DNA of 64,000 bases from Burkholderia sp. BCC0322. GTDB taxonomy: Bacteria; Pseudomonadota; Gammaproteobacteria; Burkholderiales; Burkholderiaceae. Below, in pieces: positions 12,352 to 22,105 of this stretch; the stretch's first letter is position 1; each line of letters opens with the position of its first letter. A model generated the notes under the pieces. The model was given only the letters and a program-made list of their open reading frames with translations. It was not told the origin of the DNA and searched no databases. The translations under genes and the position numbers were made by a program. The stretch spans positions 620,001 to 684,000 of the forward strand of contig NZ_CADFDU010000002.1 of assembly GCF_902833045.1 (NCBI RefSeq), given 5' to 3'.

Positions 12352-13524
12352 ATGGATCTGGATTTCTGGTGGTTGCTCGCGATTCCGGTGGCGTTCGCGC
12401 TTGGTTGGGCGGCGTCACGCTATGACCTGAAGAATCTCCTGTCGGAGAGCGCCAACCTGCCGCGATCGTATTTTCGCGGCCTGAATTTTCTGTTGAACGA
12501 ACAACCCGACAAGGCGATCGACGCGTTCATCGAAGTCGCCAAGCTCGATCCGGAGACGGTCGAGCTGCACTTCGCGCTCGGTAACCTGTTTCGCCGCCGC
12601 GGCGAGACCGACCGCGCGATCCGGGTGCACCAGAACCTGCTGAGCCGCACGGACCTGCCGGTCAACGAGCGCGACCACGCGCTGTACGAGCTCGGCCAGG
12701 ATTTCCTGAAAGCCGGCCTGCTCGATCGTGCCGAGGAAGCGTTTCACAAGCTCGCCGACGGTGATTACGCGCTCGGCGCGCAGCGGGCGCTGCTGACGAT
12801 CTACGAGATCGAGAAGGACTGGAACAAGTCGATCGATACGGCGAAGCGCATCGAGTCGATGAGCGAGAAGCCGCTCGGCGTCGAAATTGCACAGTTCCAC
12901 TGCGAGCTCGCGCAGGACGCGCTGCAGCGCAAGAACGCGGCAGCGGCAGCCGAACAGCTGCGCCTGGCGCTGACCGTGAACCCGCAGAACGTTCGTGCGA
13001 CGGTCCTGTCCGGCGACGCGGCGGAAGCGGAGGGCAACCACGCGGCCGCGATCGAGCACTGGAAGCGCGTCGAAGCGCAGAATCCGGCGTATCTGCCGCT
13101 CGTCGCCGACAAGCTGATGAAGGCGTACGTCGCGCTCGGCAAGAACGCCGAAGGCGCCGAGCTGCTGATGGGGTATGTCGACCGCTATCCGTCGAACGAC
13201 CTGCTCGACATCGCGTACCAGCACCTCGCGGGGTTGCGCGGCCAGGATGTGGCACACGCGCTCGCGCGTACGCAGATGGAGAAGTCGCCGAACCTGTCGG
13301 GGATGCTGCATCTGCTCGATGCGCAAATCGCCGCGGCCGACGAGCCGCGTCGTAAGGAACTTGAAATGATGCGTGCGCTGATCAAGCAGCGCACGAAGAA
13401 TCTGCCACGGTATACGTGCCAGAATTGCGGTTTCCGGGCGCGGCTTTTCTATTGGCAGTGCCCCGGATGCAGCGGTTGGGAAACCTATGCGCCGCGCCGC
13501 GTCGAACCTGCGATGCCGGGCTGA
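12352..13524 (+). CDS. lapB: Lipopolysaccharide assembly protein LapB
   Basis: Membrane-anchored TPR protein of 390 residues. In E. coli, LapB (YciM) recruits FtsH to degrade LpxC and so sets the rate of LPS synthesis. One N-terminal transmembrane helix (MDLDFWWLLAIPVAFALGWAASRY) is followed by tandem TPR helices and a C-terminal rubredoxin-like zinc module with two CxxC pairs (CQNCG and CPGC). The start is the ATG at 12352; the longer open frame upstream overlaps lapA. The following ugd, hldA and hldD genes all feed LPS synthesis. Confidence 0.93.
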   Translation: MDLDFWWLLAIPVAFALGWAASRYDLKNLLSESANLPRSYFRGLNFLLNEQPDKAIDAFIEVAKLDPETVELHFALGNLFRRRGETDRAIRVHQNLLSRTDLPVNERDHALYELGQDFLKAGLLDRAEEAFHKLADGDYALGAQRALLTIYEIEKDWNKSIDTAKRIESMSEKPLGVEIAQFHCELAQDALQRKNAAAAAEQLRLALTVNPQNVRATVLSGDAAEAEGNHAAAIEHWKRVEAQNPAYLPLVADKLMKAYVALGKNAEGAELLMGYVDRYPSNDLLDIAYQHLAGLRGQDVAHALARTQMEKSPNLSGMLHLLDAQIAAADEPRRKELEMMRALIKQRTKNLPRYTCQNCGFRARLFYWQCPGCSGWETYAPRRVEPAMPG

Positions 13525-13614
13525 TCCCGGCACGCGGAGCCAACGCGCTGCGGTTGCCGCCGGGCTTGTCCCGGCGGCCAAGTTAGTCAATTACCGGGAA
13601 GTACCGGAACATCT

Positions 13615-15015
13615 ATGAAAATCACCATCATCGGCACCGGCTATGTCGGTCTCGTCACGGGCGCCTGCCTCGCGGAGATCGGTCACGACGTATTCTGCCT
13701 CGACGTCGATCCGCGCAAGATCGACATCCTGAACAACGGCGGGATGCCGATTCACGAACCGGGGCTGCTGGACATTATCGCGCGCAACCGCGCGGCCGGG
13801 CGCCTGCGCTTCTCGACCGACATCGAGGCGAGCGTCGCGCACGGCGAGATCCAGTTCATCGCCGTCGGCACGCCGCCCGACGAGGACGGCTCGGCCGACC
13901 TGCAGTACGTGCTCGAAGCCGCGCGCAACATCGGCCGCCACATGACGGGCTTCAAGGTGATCGTCGACAAGTCGACGGTGCCGGTCGGCACCGCGCAGCG
14001 CGTGCGCGGCGTGGTCGACGAGGCGCTTGCCGCCCGCGGTCTAGCAGGCAGCGTCGCGCATCGCTTCTCGGTCGTGTCGAACCCGGAGTTCCTGAAGGAG
14101 GGCGCCGCGGTCGAAGATTTCATGCGCCCTGACCGGATCATCATCGGCGTCGACGACGACGAGACGGGCGTGATCGCGCGCGAGAAGATGAAGAAGCTGT
14201 ACGCGCCGTTCAACCGCAACCATGAGCGCACGATCTACATGGACGTGCGCTCGGCCGAATTCGCGAAATATGCGGCGAACGCGATGCTTGCAACGCGCAT
14301 CTCGTTCATGAACGAGATGTCGAATCTCGCCGACAAGGTCGGCGCGGACATCGAGGCCGTGCGCCGCGGGATCGGCTCCGATCCGCGCATCGGCTATCAC
14401 TTCCTGTACGCTGGCGTCGGCTACGGCGGCTCGTGCTTCCCGAAGGACGTCCAGGCGCTGATTCGCACCGCAGGAGAAAACGGCCAGCCGCTGCGCATCC
14501 TGGAAGCCGTCGAGGCGGCCAACCATGCGCAGAAGGATGTGTTGATCGGCAAGATCGAGCAGCGCTTCGGCGTTGACCTGACCGGCCGCGAGTTCGCGGT
14601 CTGGGGCCTGGCGTTCAAGCCGAACACCGACGACATGCGCGAGGCGCCGAGCCGCCGCCTGATCGCCGCGCTGCTCGAACGCGGTGCGACCGTGCGCGCG
14701 TACGATCCGGTCGCGGTCGACGAGGCACGGCGCGTGTTCGCACTGGATTTCGGTGACGATGCGGACGCGCTCGCGCGGTTGCATCTCGTCGATACGCAGG
14801 ACGTCGCGGTGACGGGGGCGGATGCGCTCGTGATCGTGACCGAGTGGAAGGAATTTCGGAGCCCCGATTTCACGCGCCTGAAGGCCGAACTGAAGGCGCC
14901 GGTGATCTTCGACGGGCGCAACCTGTACGAGCCGGACGCGATGGCCGAACTAGGCATCGACTACTACGCGATCGGTCGGCCGTATGTCGATCCCCAGTCG
15001 TTTTCCCGTGGTTGA
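13615..15015 (+). CDS. ugd: UDP-glucose 6-dehydrogenase
   Basis: Oxidises UDP-glucose to UDP-glucuronate with two NAD+. The 466-residue protein begins with the Rossmann motif [15 protein letters not shown]; the catalytic cysteine is Cys274 in [13 protein letters not shown]. In Burkholderia UDP-glucuronate supplies 4-amino-4-deoxy-arabinose for lipid A and core, and exopolysaccharides. Only 7 bp separates it from hldA, so the two are probably cotranscribed. Burkholderia genomes often carry additional ugd paralogues, so this need not be the only source. Confidence 0.95.
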   Translation: MKITIIGTGYVGLVTGACLAEIGHDVFCLDVDPRKIDILNNGGMPIHEPGLLDIIARNRAAGRLRFSTDIEASVAHGEIQFIAVGTPPDEDGSADLQYVLEAARNIGRHMTGFKVIVDKSTVPVGTAQRVRGVVDEALAARGLAGSVAHRFSVVSNPEFLKEGAAVEDFMRPDRIIIGVDDDETGVIAREKMKKLYAPFNRNHERTIYMDVRSAEFAKYAANAMLATRISFMNEMSNLADKVGADIEAVRRGIGSDPRIGYHFLYAGVGYGGSCFPKDVQALIRTAGENGQPLRILEAVEAANHAQKDVLIGKIEQRFGVDLTGREFAVWGLAFKPNTDDMREAPSRRLIAALLERGATVRAYDPVAVDEARRVFALDFGDDADALARLHLVDTQDVAVTGADALVIVTEWKEFRSPDFTRLKAELKAPVIFDGRNLYEPDAMAELGIDYYAIGRPYVDPQSFSRG

Positions 15016-15022
15016 CCGCACG

Positions 15023-15973
15023 ATGACTACCCTCCGCGATGTCGTTCAGGTGCCGCGCGAGCAGCTCGCGCGCTCGCGCGTGCTGGTCGTCGGCGACGTG
15101 ATGCTCGACCGTTACTGGTTCGGCAACGTCGATCGCATTTCGCCGGAAGCGCCGGTGCCGGTCGTGCACGTGCAGCGCCAGGAAGAGCGGCTCGGCGGCG
15201 CGGCCAACGTCGCGCGCAATGCCGTGACGCTGGGTGGCCAGGCCGGATTGCTGTGCGTCGTCGGTTGCGACGAACCCGGCGAGCGGATCGTCGAGCTGCT
15301 CGGCAGCAGCGGCGTGACGCCGCATCTCGAGCGCGACCCGGCGTTGCCGACCACGATCAAGCTGCGCGTGCTCGCGCGCCAGCAGCAACTGCTGCGCGTC
15401 GACTTCGAGGCGATGCCGACGCACGAGGTGCTGCTCGCGGGGCTCGCGCGGTTCGACGCGCTGGTGCCGCAGCACGACGTCGTGCTGATGTCGGATTATG
15501 CGAAAGGCGGCCTGACGCACGTCACGACGATGATCGAGAAAGCGCGTGCGGCCGGCAAGTCCGTCCTCGTCGACCCGAAGGGCGACGACTGGGCGCGCTA
15601 CCGCGGCGCATCGCTGATCACGCCGAATCGCGCGGAATTGCGCGAAGTGGTCGGGCAGTGGAAGTCGGAAGACGATCTGCGCGCGCGCGTTGCGAAGCTG
15701 CGCGCGGAACTCGATATCGACGCGCTGCTGCTCACGCGCTCGGAAGAGGGCATGACGCTCTTTTCCTCCGACGGCGAACTGAACGCACCGGCGCTCGCGC
15801 GCGAGGTATTCGACGTGTCGGGCGCGGGCGATACCGTGATCGCGACGGTCGCGACGATGCTCGGCGCAGGTGTGCCGCTCGTCGATGCCGTCGTGCTCGC
15901 GAATCGCGCGGCAGGCATCGTGGTCGGCAAGCTCGGCACGGCCACGGTGGACTACGACGAACTGTTTCACTGA
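15023..15973 (+). CDS. hldA: D-glycero-beta-D-manno-heptose-7-phosphate kinase
   Basis: PfkB-family kinase that makes heptose 1,7-bisphosphate on the way to ADP-L-glycero-D-manno-heptose for the LPS inner core. The 316-residue protein is the stand-alone kinase; it lacks the cytidylyltransferase half found in the E. coli fusion HldE (about 477 residues), so a separate hldC must exist elsewhere. Visible motifs are VVGDVMLDRYWFGNVDRISPE at the N-terminus and the anion-hole GAGDTVIAT near the C-terminus. The ATG at 15023 lies just after the ugd stop codon; upstream in-frame starts would overlap ugd. Confidence 0.93.
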   Translation: MTTLRDVVQVPREQLARSRVLVVGDVMLDRYWFGNVDRISPEAPVPVVHVQRQEERLGGAANVARNAVTLGGQAGLLCVVGCDEPGERIVELLGSSGVTPHLERDPALPTTIKLRVLARQQQLLRVDFEAMPTHEVLLAGLARFDALVPQHDVVLMSDYAKGGLTHVTTMIEKARAAGKSVLVDPKGDDWARYRGASLITPNRAELREVVGQWKSEDDLRARVAKLRAELDIDALLLTRSEEGMTLFSSDGELNAPALAREVFDVSGAGDTVIATVATMLGAGVPLVDAVVLANRAAGIVVGKLGTATVDYDELFH

Positions 15974-16036
15974 GCGCATGCGGTGGCGCGACGAGCGCGC
16001 CGCACGCATGGCTCGCACTTTTCAGGCAGGACGATC

Positions 16037-17029
16037 ATGACCCTCATCGTCACCGGCGCAGCCGGTTTTATCGGCGCGAACATCGTCAAGGCGCTCAACG
16101 AGCGCGGCGAGACGCGCATCATCGCGGTCGACAACCTGACGCGCGCGGACAAGTTCCGCAATCTCGTCGATTGCGAGATCGACGACTATCTGGACAAAAC
16201 GGAATTCGTCGATCGCTTCGCACGCGGCGATTTCGGCAAGGTACGCGCGGTGTTCCACGAAGGTGCCTGTTCGGACACGATGGAAACCGACGGTCGCTAC
16301 ATGATGGACAACAACTTCCGCTACAGCCGCGCGGTGCTCGACACCTGCCTCGCGCAGGGTACGCAGTTCCTGTACGCGTCGTCGGCGGCAATCTACGGCG
16401 GCTCGACGCGGTTCGTCGAGGAGCGTGACGTCGAGGCGCCGCTGAATGTCTACGGCTATTCGAAGTTCCTGTTCGACCAGGTGATCCGTCGCGTGCTGCC
16501 GACCGCGAAGAGCCAGATCGCCGGCTTCCGCTATTTCAATGTGTACGGCCCGCGCGAAACGCACAAGGGGCGCATGGCGTCGGTCGCGTTCCACAACTTC
16601 AACCAGTTCCGTGCGGAAGGCAAGGTGAAGCTGTTCGGCGAGTACAACGGCTATGCGCCGGGCGAGCAGACGCGCGACTTCGTGTCGGTCGAGGACGTGA
16701 CGAAGGTGAACCTGTTCTTCTTCGATCATCCGGAGAAGTCGGGTATCTTCAACCTCGGCACGGGCCGTGCGCAACCGTTCAACGATATCGCGTCGACGGT
16801 CGTGAATACGCTGCGCGCGCTCGACAACCAGCCGCCGCTGACGCTCGCCAAGCAGGTCGAGCAGGGGCTGATCGAATACGTGCCGTTTCCCGATGCATTG
16901 CGCGGCAAGTACCAGTGCTTCACGCAGGCCGACCAGACGAAGCTGCGCGCGGCCGGTTACGACGCGCCGTTCCTGACCGTGCAGGAAGGCGTCGACCGCT
17001 ACGTCCGTTGGCTATCCGGCCAGGTTTAA
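16037..17029 (+). CDS. hldD: ADP-L-glycero-D-manno-heptose 6-epimerase
   Basis: Last step of ADP-heptose synthesis for the LPS inner core. This short-chain dehydrogenase/reductase-family epimerase of 330 residues has the NADP-binding [18 protein letters not shown] at the N-terminus, the catalytic YxxxK within [11 protein letters not shown], and [10 protein letters not shown] and [17 protein letters not shown] segments diagnostic for HldD. It lies 63 bp after hldA, completing an ugd-hldA-hldD LPS cluster. Confidence 0.96.
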   Translation: MTLIVTGAAGFIGANIVKALNERGETRIIAVDNLTRADKFRNLVDCEIDDYLDKTEFVDRFARGDFGKVRAVFHEGACSDTMETDGRYMMDNNFRYSRAVLDTCLAQGTQFLYASSAAIYGGSTRFVEERDVEAPLNVYGYSKFLFDQVIRRVLPTAKSQIAGFRYFNVYGPRETHKGRMASVAFHNFNQFRAEGKVKLFGEYNGYAPGEQTRDFVSVEDVTKVNLFFFDHPEKSGIFNLGTGRAQPFNDIASTVVNTLRALDNQPPLTLAKQVEQGLIEYVPFPDALRGKYQCFTQADQTKLRAAGYDAPFLTVQEGVDRYVRWLSGQV

Positions 17030-17102
17030 GCGGAAGCGTTGCATCGATAAACTGGGTCTCACGGTCGGCAGCCGCCGGCCGAATTCATCGGAGATCCAGC
17101 AC

Positions 17103-17447
17103 ATGATCAGGAAATGGTTGGCCGCAGCGGCAATGCTCGGCACGATCGCGTCGGCCTGGGCGGCCGTCGACGTCAACACCGCGAACGAGGATGCGCTCGT
17201 CGGCATCAAGGGCATCGGCCCGGCGCGGGCGAAAGCGATTCTCGACGAACGCGGCGCACGCGGTCCGTTCAGGAATGCCGAAGATCTCGCATCACGCGTG
17301 AAAGGCATGGGTGGCCATACCGTCGAGCGGCTTCAGCAGGAAGGGCTGACGATAGGCGCGGCCGGCACGAGTGCCGCGCAGCCGGCTGCGGGCAAGCCGG
17401 CTGCCGGCAAGCCTGCGGCTGCACCCGCCCGCACCGCACAGAAGTAA
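17103..17447 (+). CDS. comEA: ComEA-family helix-hairpin-helix DNA-binding protein
   Basis: Small exported protein of 114 residues: a signal peptide (MIRKWLAAAAMLGTIASAWA) and a pair of helix-hairpin-helix motifs (VDVNTANEDALVGIKGIGPARAKAILDER) followed by an Ala/Pro-rich tail. In competent bacteria periplasmic ComEA binds incoming DNA and ratchets it across the outer membrane. This short single-domain form is common in beta-proteobacteria whether or not they are known to be transformable. It stands alone after hldD and ends in a strong terminator. Confidence 0.85.
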   Translation: MIRKWLAAAAMLGTIASAWAAVDVNTANEDALVGIKGIGPARAKAILDERGARGPFRNAEDLASRVKGMGGHTVERLQQEGLTIGAAGTSAAQPAAGKPAAGKPAAAPARTAQK

Positions 17448-17502
17448 CGCGCTACGCGCGATCGACAACGAGCTCCTTCAGCCGCCGTCGTTGCGACGGC
17501 TT

Positions 17503-17526
17503 CCCGCGGCATGCCGCGGGTTTTTT
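17503..17526 (+). terminator. Intrinsic terminator after comEA
   Basis: CCCGCGGC and GCCGCGGG arms around AT are followed by six Ts. It separates comEA from cysM. Confidence 0.9.
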
Positions 17527-17645
17527 GCGTGGGCGCGGCGTAGGGCGGCCACGCGTATTCCATCGTCGCAATGGGGTTGCCGGCGCGAGCAGCGGTGCTG
17601 GTTTACAATCGATCGATTGATCGGCCTCGTACTCACGGTATATCC

Positions 17646-18548
17646 ATGGCTTACAAAACTATCGAAGACACGATCGGCAATACGCCGCTCGTCCAACTGG
17701 TCCGCTTGCCGGACGAGGAGATTCGCGCGCGCAACAACGTGGTGCTCGCGAAGCTCGAAGGCAACAATCCGGCCGGTTCCGTGAAAGATCGTCCGGCACT
17801 GTCGATGATCAGCAAGGCCGAGGCGCGCGGGCGCATCAAGCCGGGCGATACGTTGATCGAAGCGACGAGCGGCAACACGGGTATCGCACTCGCGATGGCA
17901 GCGGCGATCCGCGGCTACAAGATGGTGCTGATCATGCCGGAGGATCTGTCGGTCGAGCGCCGCCAGAGCATGGCTGCCTACGGTGCCGAAATCATCCTGA
18001 CGCCGGTGAAGGGCGGGATGGAGCTGGCGCGGGATCTCGCGGACCAGATGCAGCGCGAAGGCAAGGGCGTGATCCTCGACCAGTTCGCGAACCCCGACAA
18101 TCCGATTGCGCACTACGAAGCGACGGGCCCGGAAATCTGGCGCGATACCGAAGGCCGCATCACGCATTTCGTGTCGGCCATGGGCACGACGGGCACGATC
18201 ATGGGCACGTCGCACTATCTGAAGGAACAGAATCCGGCGATCGAGATCGTCGGTGCGCAGCCGGAAGACGGTTCGCGCATTCCGGGTATCCGCAAGTGGC
18301 CGGAGGCATACATGCCGACCATTTTCGATCGCAGCCGCGTCGACCGCGTCGAGAGCGTGAGCCAGGCCGCAGCGGAAACGATGGCGCGCCGGCTCGCGGC
18401 TGTCGAAGGCATCTTCGCGGGCATTTCGTCGGGCGGCGCATGTGAAGTCGCGATGCGCATCGCGCGTCAGGTCGAGAATGCGACGATCGTGTTCATCGTC
18501 TGCGATCGCGGCGACCGCTACCTGTCCACGGGCGTGTTTCCCGCCTGA
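17646..18548 (+). CDS. cysM: Cysteine synthase B
   Basis: PLP-dependent O-acetylserine sulfhydrylase of the CysM type, making cysteine (or S-sulfocysteine with thiosulfate). The 300-residue protein starts MAYKTIEDTIGNTPLVQL; the PLP lysine is in NNPAGSVKDRPAL, and the phosphate-binding loop is EATSGNTGIALA. The CysM assignment over CysK rests on the length and on sequence features such as the RRQSMAAYGAEI segment; I am confident of the family and fairly confident of the subtype. A TACAAT hexamer at 17604 may be its -10. It ends at a bidirectional terminator shared with mltB. Confidence 0.93.
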   Translation: MAYKTIEDTIGNTPLVQLVRLPDEEIRARNNVVLAKLEGNNPAGSVKDRPALSMISKAEARGRIKPGDTLIEATSGNTGIALAMAAAIRGYKMVLIMPEDLSVERRQSMAAYGAEIILTPVKGGMELARDLADQMQREGKGVILDQFANPDNPIAHYEATGPEIWRDTEGRITHFVSAMGTTGTIMGTSHYLKEQNPAIEIVGAQPEDGSRIPGIRKWPEAYMPTIFDRSRVDRVESVSQAAAETMARRLAAVEGIFAGISSGGACEVAMRIARQVENATIVFIVCDRGDRYLSTGVFPA

Positions 18549-18582
18549 ACGTGGGCAGGCGCGCGTCGAGCGCATGCGATAA

Positions 18583-18610
18583 AAAAAGCGCCGCTTGTGC
18601 GGCGCTTTTT
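18583..18610. terminator. Bidirectional terminator between cysM and mltB
   Basis: A perfect 12-bp stem AAAAAGCGCCGC/GCGGCGCTTTTT around TTGT gives U-runs on both strands, as expected between convergent genes. Confidence 0.92.
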
Positions 18611-18627
18611 CTTTGGGCGGGCGCTGC

Positions 18628-19845
18628 TTACTGCGATTGCGTTTCGGTGGCGCTCGGCTGAAGTGCGCCGCTCGCTTCCATTTGTGCCTTCACGGCCTCG
18701 CCAAGCTGGTACACGGTGAGCGCGTAGAAGAAGCTGCGGTTGTAGCGCGTCAGCACATAGAAATTCTTGAGACCGAGCATGTACTCGGTCGCGCGCCCCG
18801 GTGACGGCAGGTCGACCACCGTCACGGGCGTACCGGCTTCGGTGGTGATGTTGACCGCCGGCTCGTTCAGCGTCATGCCCGCGCGCAGCAGTTGCGACAG
18901 CGCCCAGTGCGGTTCAGGCTGGCCGTCGGCGGCGGCCTGGGCGATCCCCAGGCTGCCCGTATCGGGCGTGATCTGCCAGACCACCGGGCGGTCGGTTTCC
19001 CAGCCGTGCTGCTTCAGGTAGTTCGCGACGCTGCCGATCGCATCGGCAGGGCTGCTGCGCAGGTCGACATGGCCCGTGCCGTCGAAGTCGACCGCATATT
19101 CGCGGATACTGCTCGGCAGGAACTGCGGAATCCCGATCGCGCCCGTATACGAGCCGAGCACGGTGGTCGGGTCGAGTTGGTTATCGCGGGTCCAGACCAG
19201 GAAATCCTCGAGGTTCTTGCGGAACGTCGCCTGGCGGCTGTCGCGATTCGGCGTGTCCGGATAGTCGAACGTCAGCGTCGTCAGCGCGTCGAGCACGCGG
19301 AAATTACCCATGTAGCGGCCGTAGATCGTCTCGACGCCGATGATGCCGACGATCACCTCGGGCGGCACGCCGAATTGCTCGGACGCGCGTTGCAGCGTTG
19401 CCTGGTTCGCCTTCCAGAATTTCACGCCTGCGTTGATGCGGATCGGCTCGATGAAGCGGGAGCGATAGATGCGCCAGTTCTTGACCGTCGGCGACGGGGC
19501 CGGCTTCACGAGCTTGACGGCCGTTGCCGAATAGCTGATGCGCGAGAACAGCGCATGCAGGCTCGCGGAGTCGAAGCCGTTGCGGCTCACCATCTCGTCG
19601 ATGAACGCGTCGACCTTCGCGTTGTTCGCGTAGCGCTGCGGAACAATTTCCTCTTCGAAGGTCTGGCCTTGCGGCGTCGGCTGCTGCGGCTGGGCCTGTG
19701 CGACGAGCTTGCCCGCGGACTTCGCGGGTTGCGTCTGCGCGCTGGCAGGCGCGGTGCCGAGGGCCGCCACGACAGCGACCGCAACGAGCGGGACGCGAGC
19801 ACGGAACAGCGCGGAGAGAAGGGCGGCAGGCTTGCTGGAATTCAT
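18628..19845 (-). CDS. mltB: Lytic murein transglycosylase B
   Basis: Cleaves the MurNAc-GlcNAc bond in peptidoglycan to give 1,6-anhydro ends. The 405-residue protein has a signal peptide (MNSSKPAALLSALFRARVPL to ASA near residue 37) with no clear lipobox cysteine, a Gln/Pro linker and an MltB-type SLT domain with the catalytic glutamate in GVETIYGRYMGNF and the family segment IGIPQFLPSSIREYAVDFDGTG. The start is the ATG at 19845; the upstream extension to 19992 is rich in Arg/Pro and has no support. Confidence 0.92.
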   Translation of the reverse strand: MNSSKPAALLSALFRARVPLVAVAVVAALGTAPASAQTQPAKSAGKLVAQAQPQQPTPQGQTFEEEIVPQRYANNAKVDAFIDEMVSRNGFDSASLHALFSRISYSATAVKLVKPAPSPTVKNWRIYRSRFIEPIRINAGVKFWKANQATLQRASEQFGVPPEVIVGIIGVETIYGRYMGNFRVLDALTTLTFDYPDTPNRDSRQATFRKNLEDFLVWTRDNQLDPTTVLGSYTGAIGIPQFLPSSIREYAVDFDGTGHVDLRSSPADAIGSVANYLKQHGWETDRPVVWQITPDTGSLGIAQAAADGQPEPHWALSQLLRAGMTLNEPAVNITTEAGTPVTVVDLPSPGRATEYMLGLKNFYVLTRYNRSFFYALTVYQLGEAVKAQMEASGALQPSATETQSQ

Positions 19846-20014
19846 GTCGAAGCGGGCGGACAGGGCGATTGGGTTCGGCGCAGTATACCCGACGGATCCG
19901 GCGCGCCGGGGCGTGGCGGGCCCCCGTTGTGGTAAGTTAGCGGCGAATTCGCGGCAGACGATGGACATCATTGATGGAGACCTGCGGCGCACCGTGCGCC
20001 GTGGATGACAGCTT

Positions 20015-20938
20015 ATGGCAACCGCTTTCTATACGCACCCCGACTGTATGCTGCACGAGATGGGGGAATGGCATCCGGAATGCCCGGCCCGCCTCTCGGC
20101 GATCCAGGATCAATTGATCGCGAGCCGCATCGACGACCTGATCGTGCACGAAACCGCACCGTTCGCGAGCGAGGTGGCGCTGGGCCGGGTGCATACGCAG
20201 GCGCACATCGACTACATCCGGAGCATGACGCCGGTGGACGGCTACGTCGAGATCGATCCCGATACGCTGATGAACCGCGATACGTGGCGCGCGGCGCTGC
20301 GCGCGGCCGGCGCCGCGATCGCGGCGACCGACGCGGTGATCGAAGGCCGCTATGCGAATGCGTTCTGCGGCGTGCGCCCCCCCGGCCACCATGCGGAGCC
20401 CGCGCGCGCGATGGGTTTCTGCTTCTTCAACAACGTCGCGATCGCCGCGCGGCATGCGCTCGATGTACACGGTCTCGAGCGTGTGGCGATCATCGACTTC
20501 GACGTGCACCATGGCAACGGCACTGAAGCCGCGTTCGCGAACGACGAGCGCGTGCTGATGTGCAGCTTCTTCCAGCATCCGCTGTATCCGTTCTCGGGCG
20601 TCGATCACCAGGCCCCGAACATGGTCAACCTGCCGATGCCCGCGCGCAGCAACGGGATGGCGATCCGCGAAGCCGTCGACATGTTCTGGCTGCCGCGCCT
20701 CGATGCGTTCAAGCCGCAGATGCTGTTCGTGTCGGCGGGTTTCGACGCGCATCGCGAGGACGACATCGGCAACCTCGGCCTCGTCGAAGCCGACTTCGAA
20801 TGGCTGACTGCGCAGATCGTCGACGTGGCGCGGCGGCATGCGCAGGGCCGTATCGTGAGCTGCCTCGAAGGCGGCTACAACCTGTCCGCGCTCGGGCGCA
20901 GCGTGGTCGCACACCTGCGCGTGCTGGCAGGCATCTGA
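20015..20938 (+). CDS. Histone deacetylase family protein (acetylpolyamine amidohydrolase-like)
   Basis: Zinc amidohydrolase of the arginase/deacetylase fold, 307 residues. Active-site signatures are visible: the tandem histidines in VRPPGHHAEPARAMGFCFFNN, the zinc-binding DxH in IDFDVHHGNGTE, and the late LEGGYNLSALGRSV segment. Bacterial members act on acetylated polyamines or other small acetyl-amides rather than histones; the substrate here cannot be read from the sequence. It is convergent with a monoacylglycerol-lipase-like gene, with only 30 bp between the two stop codons. Confidence 0.88.
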   Translation: MATAFYTHPDCMLHEMGEWHPECPARLSAIQDQLIASRIDDLIVHETAPFASEVALGRVHTQAHIDYIRSMTPVDGYVEIDPDTLMNRDTWRAALRAAGAAIAATDAVIEGRYANAFCGVRPPGHHAEPARAMGFCFFNNVAIAARHALDVHGLERVAIIDFDVHHGNGTEAAFANDERVLMCSFFQHPLYPFSGVDHQAPNMVNLPMPARSNGMAIREAVDMFWLPRLDAFKPQMLFVSAGFDAHREDDIGNLGLVEADFEWLTAQIVDVARRHAQGRIVSCLEGGYNLSALGRSVVAHLRVLAGI

Positions 20939-20968
20939 TGACCGATTGACCGGCCGGGCCGGGCGCGC

Positions 20969-21889
20969 TCAGCGCGCCGGCACGCGTGCGTGAATCCACG
21001 CGATCAGCGCGTCGATCACGCGATCGCGTTCGAGATCATTCATCGTTTCGTGAAAGCCGCCTTCGTACAGTGTCAGCGTGCGATCGGGCGAGCCGACGTG
21101 CGCACCGAACGCCCGGCTGCCGTCGGGTTCGGTCAGCTTGTCCTCGGTACCGTGATAGACGAGCACCGGAACGCGGAGCCCAGCGCGGCCGCTTTCGATG
21201 CGTGCCATCGCGTCGAGAATCTCCGCACCGGTGCGCGCGGGTACCGCGCCGTGATGCACGAGTGGATCGGCGCGATTGGCCGCGACGATGGCCGGATCGC
21301 GCGACAGCAGCGCTGCATCGATCCTGATTGCGGGGAAGGTCGGCCATACGCGGCTGATCACGCGGCTCACCGCGAGCATCCAGCGCGGCACGTCGCGCCC
21401 CGGCGCGAGCGCCGGGCTCGACAGCACGAGGCCCGTCAGCGCGTGGCCACGTGCCGGCGCACGTTCGATTGCGTAAAGCGCCGCGACCGCGCCACCCATG
21501 CTGTGCCCCATCAGGAACAGTGGCGAATTGCCGCGCGCGGCTTCGGCGACCAGCGCGTCCGCATCGTTCAGGTAGCCGTCGAAGCGCTCGACCCAGGCGC
21601 GCTTGCCGGGTGACTGGCCATGCCCGCGCAGGTCGATCGCGAGCACGTCGATGCCGGCCGCATTCAACCGGCCGGCGAGTGCGGCATAGCGGCCCGCGTG
21701 TTCGGCAAGACCGTGCACGAGCGCGATCGTCGCGCGTGGCGGCGTGGTGCCGTCGCCGGCCGGCCAGCGGTACGACGCCAGTTCGAGCCCGTCCGCGGTA
21801 CGCAGCCGGCCCATGGTCGGCGCGGGCGACGACGAAGGTGCCGGTCGGGCGGTGGCGGGTGCGGCAGCCGGCGTAGTGGTGGCGGTCAT
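20969..21889 (-). CDS. Alpha/beta hydrolase, lysophospholipase/monoacylglycerol lipase type
   Basis: Serine hydrolase of 306 residues. The nucleophile elbow GHSMGGAVAALYA, the oxyanion region ALVHGLAEHAGRYA and the late catalytic segments (VLVYHGTEDKLTEPDGS and YEGGFHETMND) match the Hydrolase_4/PldB family. No signal peptide is obvious, although the first 28 residues form an Ala/Thr/Pro-rich low-complexity leader. The substrate is unknown; monoglycerides or lysophospholipids are typical of the family. Confidence 0.85.
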   Translation of the reverse strand: MTATTTPAAAPATARPAPSSSPAPTMGRLRTADGLELASYRWPAGDGTTPPRATIALVHGLAEHAGRYAALAGRLNAAGIDVLAIDLRGHGQSPGKRAWVERFDGYLNDADALVAEAARGNSPLFLMGHSMGGAVAALYAIERAPARGHALTGLVLSSPALAPGRDVPRWMLAVSRVISRVWPTFPAIRIDAALLSRDPAIVAANRADPLVHHGAVPARTGAEILDAMARIESGRAGLRVPVLVYHGTEDKLTEPDGSRAFGAHVGSPDRTLTLYEGGFHETMNDLERDRVIDALIAWIHARVPAR

Positions 21890-22028
21890 CTGGCGTGTCC
21901 CCTGTCGATTGGTCGGTGTTCGGGATCATAGTCGCGGCACCGTCGCGGCGCGCCAGCGGCGCTCCTCTAATTTCGTGTGGTTATGAAAAGATCGAAATCG
22001 ATTATTAAGGGGAATGAGGGGTTTGCGG

Positions 22029-22103
22029 TAAAATCGCCGGCTATTCCAGATGCATCGGTGGCCGACTGGCGGGCCTGCTCGCCAGCCGGCCACCGTTTTG
22101 TTT
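22029..22103 (+). promoter_or_regulatory. metN leader: -10 element and terminator-like hairpin ending at the start codon
   Basis: A TAAAAT hexamer (22029-22034) is a plausible -10, with only a weak -35. About 20 bp later a long hairpin begins: CGGTGGCC (22056-22063) pairs with GGCCACCG (22088-22095), and after one A-C mismatch CTGGCG (22066-22071) pairs with CGCCAG (22080-22085). It is followed by TTTTGTTT and, three bases later, the metN ATG. The upstream gene is divergent, so this is not its terminator. It looks like an attenuator or a translation-blocking leader for metNIQ. Confidence 0.6.
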
Positions 22104-22105
22104 AC

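Noticed and set aside
21977-22105. An upstream in-frame ATG extending metN by 43 residues.
   Set aside because: The extension is a translated form of the leader hairpin, has no ribosome site, and the canonical MIEIRNLSQ start is at 22106.
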